Assembly: GCF_028476545.1 (NCBI RefSeq)
Contig: NW_026731642.1
Span: 186,001-250,000 of the forward strand
Source of the DNA: Physella acuta
Lineage: Eukaryota; Mollusca; Gastropoda; Physidae
Direction of reading: 5' to 3'
Length of the DNA stretch: 64,000 bases
Shown here: one piece after another, positions 60,154 through 64,000 of the stretch
How positions within the stretch are numbered: position 1 is the first letter of the stretch
How the letters are laid out: every line of letters starts with the position of its first letter
Program-made: the position numbers and the translations under genes
The notes under the pieces: generated by a model
The model's database searches: none
What the model was told of the DNA's origin: nothing
The model's input: the letters and a program-made list of their open reading frames with translations, nothing else

Positions 60154-62270
60154 GGATTGGACAATCAAAGAACACAGGATAATATAAAAATAAACAATGG
60201 CAAATATTTATATATTACATTTATTCATTAGAGAATTTTATTTCAGTTCTACAGTATGGTTTAAGTTTTTATATTGATATATTTTTTTTTCCGTTCAACT
60301 GATTGGTTAGTTTTTTTAAAAAATAAATATAAATTGTGCAATTGTTTGAAAGAACTAAATTCTAGTTTAGCTAATGGAAATTAAATAAATTTAAAAAATA
60401 GTTGAATCAAATTTGGCCTTACACAGTGTTGTTAACAGAGTATTTTAAAATGATTTTTTAAAAGAGAAAATCTGTCTAACAGGAATAAACAATGTTAAAT
60501 TTTGTATTTTATTGTCAAAAGTAAAAAAAAAATATAACAGTAACAATATTATACTGATTTCATTACAAAATATCTACATATTTAAAAAAAAAATGTTTTG
60601 TTATAAGCATGTACAATCTGATGTTATAGTCTAATGGTGAATCTGAGCAGTTTGACCACCTATATATTGAACATTTATATTTTAATACAATGCAGACTTT
60701 GTAACCTGTTATTGTTGAGTCCATGTTACCATGGAATATTTACACACAAGGGGAATGATTTTAATGTACTGAATTTAAAAATAGGTTGGAATATATTTAA
60801 ATGTAGGGATTTAAAAATAGAGTGGACTACTTATATTAAATAGGACACACATATTTTAATAAAAAAATTCTTATATTAAAGCCTTAAAAAAATCTATTTA
60901 TCAGATTTTTATGTGGTGATTTAAAAAAAGAATATAAGACCAAATACCCCGGCTTGTTTTTTAATGTTTTATTTATAGATACCAAGACCTACATATTTAT
61001 ATTCCAGCAGCTATTTTTATCACTGAAGGAGCTGGGAAGGTTTATATTTAATATTGCAATCGTTATACCTTAGGTTCAAATCTTGTTATCCACTAATCAA
61101 GCTGTAAGCCTACAGTGTTTGGCTAATCGAGAAAATTAAATTTTTTTTATTTGCTTCTACATTACACTTGACTGTTGATTAAAACGTGATACTATTACAT
61201 TCTTGGTGCATATTTATTTAGACGTTTCCCTGTTTATTTTATCCAACTTTTTGATTATTTTATTTACCTTACTTGTGTAAATAATTTGTATAAGATTTAA
61301 TTAAATATTTTAATTAAAATGTTTTTGCAATAAAAATGCTCTTGCATAAAAAGCGTTGTATTTTTTAATCAGTTAATTATTCATTAAGTTACTAGCTAAT
61401 GTGCTAGTTATCATTTTCAATTTTTTAATATTCTCCAAAATTTGCATCAACATAGATCTAGGTCTAAGAAAACTCTTGTAATTTTATCCCCATGAACTTT
61501 TTGATATTTAAAATAAATATGTGGAACAGTTGTAAGCAAATCGGGTGATTTACTCAGTGCTCAGACCTGTAACTATAAGTGCTACCCCCCCCCACCTAGC
61601 TCCGCCAGTGAGTATTTTATTTCTTTTCCTGGTTTCTGTTTTTATTTTACTCAGTCAAACCACGTGAGGTGTGGACATTAGGAAGAATTCTGGTGGGCCA
61701 CCAACAACAGTGTAGGGATATTAGAAAAAAGTAGTCGGATATGGCTGCTTTTTTGTTATTTTTACTAGAGGGTTTGAACACTATAGTCGATGTCTCCACC
61801 CCCCCCCCCATGTGTGTCTGCTAGTTTTTGCTTACAGCATCCAAATATTCAGCACTCAGAAAGCACTTTATATCGTGTCATAAGCCATATCACCCCCCCC
61901 CCCCCCCCCATTTACACACCTAATCTCCCATTATCCAATATTGAACCATCAAACGTTGCTCATTAACAAGATAAAACTGCCCAGTGTTTCTTCCAGACTC
62001 TTCTCTCCGGGGGGGGGGGGCACTTGAAATTTTCGGGGGGGGGGGGCGGTAGACTTTCTTCGGGGGGGGGGGCGGACACTGTTAAAAAAATATATTTTCT
62101 ATATAAATTATATAAATTTCATTTCGTTCGGGGGGGGGGGGGGGGCGGTAAAATTTTTTCGGGGGGCTTCGACCCCCCCGAAGAGATGCCTGGAAGAAAC
62201 TCTGCTTACAATATAGTCTCTAAAGACGCGGGCCACCGAGAGTAGTCTTTAGACAGCTCGTGACCAGTTG
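60154..62270. other. Convergent spacer after ABHD6-like and DUF229 genes
   Basis: AT-rich unique sequence. An AATAAA at 60189-60194 is a candidate ABHD6 poly(A) signal. C runs near 61586, 61800 and 61893 and a G-run MITE at 61982 are the only structures seen. No coding exon is supported. Confidence 0.5.
61982..62204. mobile_element. G-run MITE, family B, reference copy
   Basis: Ends CAGTGTTTCTTCCAGAC and, read in reverse, CAGAGTTTCTTCCAGGC, about 24 bp of inverted similarity continuing into TCTTCTC. Inside, five G runs of 7-14 bases separate conserved blocks CACTTGAAATTTTC, GGTAGACTTTCTTC, GGACACTGTTAAAA and TTTCATTTCGTTC. No target duplication is evident. Confidence 0.8.
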
Positions 62271-64000
62271 TCATGGTGACGGCGGACGCAGGCAGAAACA
62301 GAAGGGCATGAGGTACACGCTCTCCACGCACTCGGCCTGTCCCCGGTACAGATTGAGCCTCAGGACGCTCCCCAACACACGATACACCCACGGGCTGTTC
62401 ACACCCGCCCCGGTGGCGTTCCCAACCAGGGCGTTCCCCTCCTTCGCCGGGGAGCGCTCCACCACCCCCTGGTACACGCCATCCCCAGGCTGCGTCACCA
62501 CCGTCATGATATACCGCTCAGTCATGTGTTGGACCACAGGCAACATCGCAATCCGACCGCTGCTCTTCAGCTCCAGGGGCGCGCATCTGTCTCTCTCCAG
62601 ACGGGTGTAGAACCTAATCTCACTCACCAACGCCTGGCTCAGCTCCGACACCTCCTTCTCCGAGATATCCACCATGGTGATGTTGCGATTGCACGCGCAG
62701 ATATCGTCTGCGACCAGCGCGTGATGGCATAGTCTTTCTTTTGGAATATTCTTGAATAAACTAATCCCAGACTGGGTCAAGTCACCTCGCCCCGTTGTTG
62801 CATTAAAATAGAGAATATCTTTTAACGTTGCGTGAATATCCAAAAAAGTTGTCAGGCGTTTTCGGTTCATTTTCACGACTTTCATCAGCTTTGGGTATTT
62901 AGTTTGAAACCATCCGGGAAAGACTAGATAAAACATCGGCATTCTTTCCTCCAGCATGCCGTTGAAAGTGCTTCTAGAATGGGGAAGAAAAACAACAAAA
63001 GGCTAACATTATCACACAAAGGCCTGTATTTACGAAATTGCATATTTTAATGTATCGAAGGGAATTAAAAACTATATCTCCAACAGTGTTTCTTCCAGAC
63101 TTTTTTCTACGGGGGAAGGGGGCACTTAATATTTATTTATTTTTTTGGGGGGGGGGGGGGCGGTCAACAATTTCCGGGGGAGGGTGGCGGACACTGGTAA
63201 AAATATATGTTTTCTATATAATTTCGATATAATTTCCATTTCGTTCCGGGGGGGGGGGGGGCGCAGAGTCTGGAAGAGATGCCTGGTAGAAACTCTGATT
63301 GATCTCCAACCTGATACTCTTGCTAATCTTAGAAGGTCTAGTAACTTTAAGCATGGCTCCAAACCGTATGCTAAAATTTCGTTATCGGCTGCTGTGATGT
63401 AGGCAAGTTAGGGTGGGGGCGGTAAAAAATACATAAACATATGTTTATGTATGAATATGTTGCAGTCAAAGCCAGAAGTTGGTCAACGCGCTCTTTATAT
63501 CACCTTACATTGACCGGCCTATGTCCGGAATTTTTCTTTATTTCGGATATTGGCCGGCCAATGCGGTCTCACGTATATACAAGAGTAGCGGGCCTCACCA
63601 TATCTCGCAAATCTGGTGTCGTGGTCGCTTATAAACAAGAGCAGCGTGTCCTGCCGTAACTCGTCAAATAGAGCCGCTATCATCGCTCATAAACAAGAGT
63701 AACTTTTCTTACCGTAACTCACCGTAATTTAACAAATCTAGCCCCATGGTCGCCCATAAACAAGAGTAACTTTTCTTACCGTAACTTACCGTATATCGCC
63801 GAATCTGGCCCCGTGGTCGCTCATAAATAATAGTAACTTGTCTTACCGTAACTCACCGTAATTTAACAAAACTTAACAAATACCGTAACTTACCGTATAT
63901 CGCCAAATCTGGCCCCATGGTCGCTCATAAACAAGAAGAGCGTGTTGTGCAAGAGGTTTTGTTTGGCCAGATTTTTGAGAAAGTCGAGGTAAAGTTCATC
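62271..64000 (-). CDS. DUF229 sulfatase-like protein, C-terminal part (runs off window)
   Basis: Two exons on the minus strand: 63894 to beyond 64000, and 62271-62973 with the stop. The first encodes LFLFMSDHGARFGDIR, whose DHG is the metal-binding motif of alkaline-phosphatase-like sulfatases. Its phase (CG/A) joins the next exon at STFNGMLEERMPMFYLVFPGW (21 residues split as STFNGMLEER and MPMFYLVFPGW). Then come FLDIHATLKDILYF, GISLFKNIP and CNRN, typical of DUF229 (PF02995). The last 150 residues are family-variable. The N-terminal catalytic half lies beyond the window. Function of DUF229 proteins is largely uncharacterised. GC content here is higher than in neighbouring genes. Confidence 0.88.
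63084..63297. mobile_element. G-run MITE, family B, in the DUF229 intron
   Basis: Starts CAGTGTTTCTTCCAGAC and ends GCCTGGTAGAAACTCTG. ATCTCCAAC occurs just left of it and again four bases right of it, a possible but offset target duplication. Confidence 0.75.
63560..63893 (-). repeat. About 60-bp donor-junction array in the DUF229 intron
   Basis: Downstream of the exon ending GACCATGGGGCCAGATTTGG...ATACG/GTAAGT lie four or more copies of the same exon end plus donor, at about 63781-63840, 63721-63780, 63661-63720 and 63597-63660. The nearest still reads MSDHGARFGDIR with GTAAGT. The next reads MGDHGARF with GTGAGT. The others are degraded. Confidence 0.85.

Noticed and set aside
59272-60164. 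Repeat frames rich in Pro-Ser-Leu, Thr-Ile-Leu-Ser or Tyr-Gln-Gln
   Set aside because: They are shadows of the ABHD6 intron 7 array and the ATAATATTGTTG repeat.

Overview
The window looks like nuclear DNA from an animal, most likely a mollusc and probably a gastropod. Genes have many exons with GT-AG introns. Their products match animal families, including PRPF19, PRODH2, ABHD6, GDPD1/3, a DUF229 sulfatase-like protein and an ankyrin/SOCS-box protein. Introns and spacers are crowded with (AT)n microsatellites, a tRNA-derived SINE, small DNA transposons and tandem arrays. The species assignment is inference. All exon models were built by eye from reading frame, splice signals, phase agreement and remembered human homologues. 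I recognised no virus-derived or LTR element.

Layout. 1.6-6.9 kb (+): a 588-residue, serine-rich protein ending in a ubiquitin-like domain that stops exactly at Gly-Gly. 9.9-11.3 kb (+): a 153-residue paralogue, also ending in Gly-Gly. 13.9-24.2 kb (-): PRODH2-like hydroxyproline/proline dehydrogenase, nine exons. One of its introns holds a hAT-ended element with a 342-bp satellite inside. 26.7-29.0 kb (-): a single-exon ankyrin plus SOCS-box protein with an 11-residue coding repeat. 30.6-36.8 kb (+): PRPF19, fifteen exons. 41.4-46.0 kb (-): a GDPD1/3-type phosphodiesterase, ten exons. 52.5-60.2 kb (+): ABHD6-like lipase, eight exons. 62.3-64.0 kb (-): the last two exons of a DUF229 protein that runs off the window.

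Two themes stand out. First, the two neighbouring ubiquitin-like genes share an unusual plan: N-terminal exons repeating a DSG-hydrophobic core, several matching the beta-TrCP phosphodegron, followed by a 75-residue domain that aligns with ubiquitin without gaps but lacks the Ile44 patch. A SOCS-box protein and PRPF19, a U-box protein, lie within 30 kb, so four genes here touch ubiquitin-type chemistry. Whether they work together is unknown.

Second, many tandem arrays in introns begin at a splice junction and are visibly copies of it. ABHD6 intron 4 holds about 50 copies of a 3' splice site plus the start of the next exon. ABHD6 intron 7, PRODH2 intron 2 and the DUF229 intron hold arrays built from exon-donor junctions. 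PRODH2 shows smaller examples at other exons. The PRPF19 and GDPD introns lack them.
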